This document shows positions 55,882-57,283 of a stretch of DNA of 57,283 nucleotides, piece after piece (positions within the stretch are counted from its first letter, which is position 1; every line of letters starts with the position of its first letter). Source of the DNA: an uncultured Eudoraea sp. Lineage in GTDB: Bacteria; Bacteroidota; Bacteroidia; Flavobacteriales; Flavobacteriaceae. A program made the position numbers and the translations under genes. The notes beneath the pieces are model-generated. The model did no database searches. It had not been told where the DNA came from and worked only from the letters and a program-made list of their open reading frames with translations. The stretch covers positions 30,856 to 88,138 of the forward strand of contig NZ_CAMYKG010000015.1 in assembly GCF_947258925.1 (NCBI RefSeq), written 5' to 3'.

Positions 55882-56280
55882 ATGAAAACAAAATCCAGCC
55901 TGTTAATCCTGGCCATTGGGCTTCTTGCCTTGATTTATTTTTTACAAAATCAAAATGAGGATAAAAAACTGGACTATTCCCAAAAAGCGTCCTTTTATTC
56001 TATCAAATGTACCGTAGCAAAATATTTATTGGAAGATGTGGATACCACCCAACAGATTTCACCATTATTTGAAAACCTGGGAAATCTTACTTTCCCTATT
56101 TCTACATCCAAAGAAATGGCCCAGACATTTTTTAATCAGGGCTTAAAACTCACCTATGCTTTTAATCATGCGGAAGCGATGACCCGATACCACCAGACGA
56201 GCGCAAGGAGAAATATAATGAGGCATTATCAAAAGCGAAAAAACTGGCCGCTAATGCAAGTGCAAAAGAACAGGCATTGA
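55882..56280 (+). pseudogene. 5' fragment of a frameshifted TPR-type protein gene
   Basis: The frame starts with a membrane anchor or signal (SSLLILAIGLLALIYFLQ) and then reads FPISTSKEMAQTFFNQGLKL and TYAFNHAEA, typical of a tetratricopeptide family. After the NHAEA codons the frame turns into unrelated sequence (MTRYHQTSARR) and stops at 56280. The natural continuation is in another frame from 56178. About 25-30 residues of the first TPR appear to be missing at the junction. Confidence 0.75.
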
Positions 56281-57283
56281 TTAATGCACTTACATCAAGA
56301 TACAGTACTGACCTAACTAAAGATGTGGCTGAATTGAATATGGCGTATATGGAGGCTATGACTGATGTAGTAAAACAATTTCCGGATGATTCAAATATTC
56401 AAACGCTATATGCTGCATCCGTAATGAATACTGTACCCTGGAATTATTGGGATAAGGATGGAAATCCGTCACCTAATATTACCGAAGCCAAAGCAGCACT
56501 GGAACGCGCTATGGAATTAAATCCGGATAATCCCGGAGCACATCACTATTATATTCATATGGTAGAGCTTCCAAAACCGGACCTTGCAGTTCCAAGCGCT
56601 GATAAATTAGCATCTCTAATGCCTGCCGCAGGACATATTGTTCATATGCCTTCTCATATCTATATTAGGGTAGGTCGTTATCTGGACGCAGTTAAGACCA
56701 ATCAGGCAGCTATTTTAGCCGATGAAGACTACATATCACAATGTTATTCACAGGGACTTTATCCCCTGGGGTATTACCCGCATAATATTCATTTCCTTTG
56801 GTCTGCCGCAAGTTTATTGGGTGCAAGTGAAATAGCCATTGATGCGGCTAAAAAAACAGCTGAAAAAGTACCTACCGGAGAATTGATTTCGCTTCCATTT
56901 CTTCAGGATTTTGCATCAACCCCTATGCTTTCCTATGTTCGTTTTGGCAAATGGAATGAGATATTGACCATCCCGGCCCCAAATCCAGAAATTAAACATG
57001 TAAACCTAATGAGGCACTATGCCCGGGGAATAGCATTTGTGCGAAAAAACAATGCTAAAGAAGCTAAAGAAGAGTTGGAAGCTATTGCTGCCTTTAAAGA
57101 AGACCCTGAACTTGAAGAGCTCGTGGCTACCGCCAATAATAACTCGGCTTCCATTGCCAATATAGCCTATGAAGTTGTCGCCGGTGAACTGGCCTCACTT
57201 AACGGAGACTTGCCCAAAGCAATTGAACATTTAAAAAATGCTGTTGCCCTGGAAGATAAACTGGTCTATACCGAACCTGCGGC
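56166..57283 (+). pseudogene. 3' part of the frameshifted TPR-type gene, runs off the window
   Basis: Open to the end of the window, in a different frame from the 5' fragment. From 56181 it reads DPIPPDERKEKYNEALSKAK, then ALINALTSRYSTD, LYAASVMNTVPWNYWDKDG, GAHHYYIHMVELPKPD, MPSHIYIRVGRY and GYYPHNIHFLWSAAS. These are conserved parts of a TPR protein with a His/Glu-rich pocket. There is no start codon near its 5' end with a signal sequence. The 3' end is beyond the window. Confidence 0.75.

Overview
The window looks like a chromosome piece from an AT-rich member of the Bacteroidota, most likely a marine flavobacterium (family Flavobacteriaceae; genus not resolved). The basis is the Bacteroidota-type -7 element (TAnnTTTG, with TTG 19 nt upstream at rpsA), the near absence of Shine-Dalgarno sequences, and flavobacterial gene content: PyrR next to PyrB, DUF2807 'head GIN' proteins, flavobacterial-type ECF sigma/anti-sigma pairs, a GlgE glycogen pathway and exported lipoproteins with SxxC lipoboxes. 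No rRNA, tRNA, CRISPR array, insertion sequence or phage gene was found. The window cuts dnaX at the left end and a TPR-type gene at the right end.

Region 1 (1-8.8 kb) holds the 3' part of dnaX and, converging on it, a complete ebo operon read leftwards: eboA-eboB-eboC-eboD-eboE-eboF plus a small TMEM220-like membrane gene, all joined by 3-11 nt gaps or overlaps. The ebo cluster is a widespread, poorly understood set implicated in moving precursors of secondary metabolites to the periplasm. It is the most intriguing system in the window, because several of its 'enzymes' carry altered active-site motifs. miaE lies divergently upstream.

Region 2 (8.9-21.4 kb) is mostly housekeeping on the minus strand: ppk1-sixA-pdxH, then pyrR-pyrB-(STAS-like 110 aa)-DUF3291-rnz, rpsA with a textbook promoter and terminator, a plus-strand LysM gene, cmk and lon.

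Region 3 (21.6-24.6 kb) is a plus-strand envelope-stress-like operon: ECF sigma, a one-TM anti-sigma-like protein, and two exported beta-ladder repeat proteins, one with a DY ladder and one with an SGSGD ladder. An MFS exporter and an M48 lipoprotein protease follow on the minus strand.

Region 4 (26.9-34.9 kb) is an alpha-glucan block on the minus strand: glgE-mak-glgB in tight order, then a GH31 alpha-glucosidase. A perfect 18-bp palindrome lies between glgB and GH31. No treS is present.

Region 5 (35-46.5 kb) is a mixed set: collagen-like lipoprotein, lipoprotein MsrB, DinB-like protein, lpdA, DUF3817, aroQ, a XerC/XerD recombinase, M20 amidohydrolase, a second ECF sigma with a 4-TM partner, a PlsC-like acyltransferase, and a Nudix/PPIase pair whose start codons overlap on opposite strands. 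TRIC-channel and DUF2306 genes follow.

Region 6 (46.7-57.3 kb) is a plus-strand run of exported catabolic genes: CIA30, M28 carboxypeptidase, a Planctomycete-type dehydrogenase/HEAT/heme protein, a serine hydrolase, DUF3500 and a TPR protein. The dehydrogenase/HEAT/heme gene and the TPR gene are both broken by frame-changing internal deletions, and the first also carries an in-frame stop.
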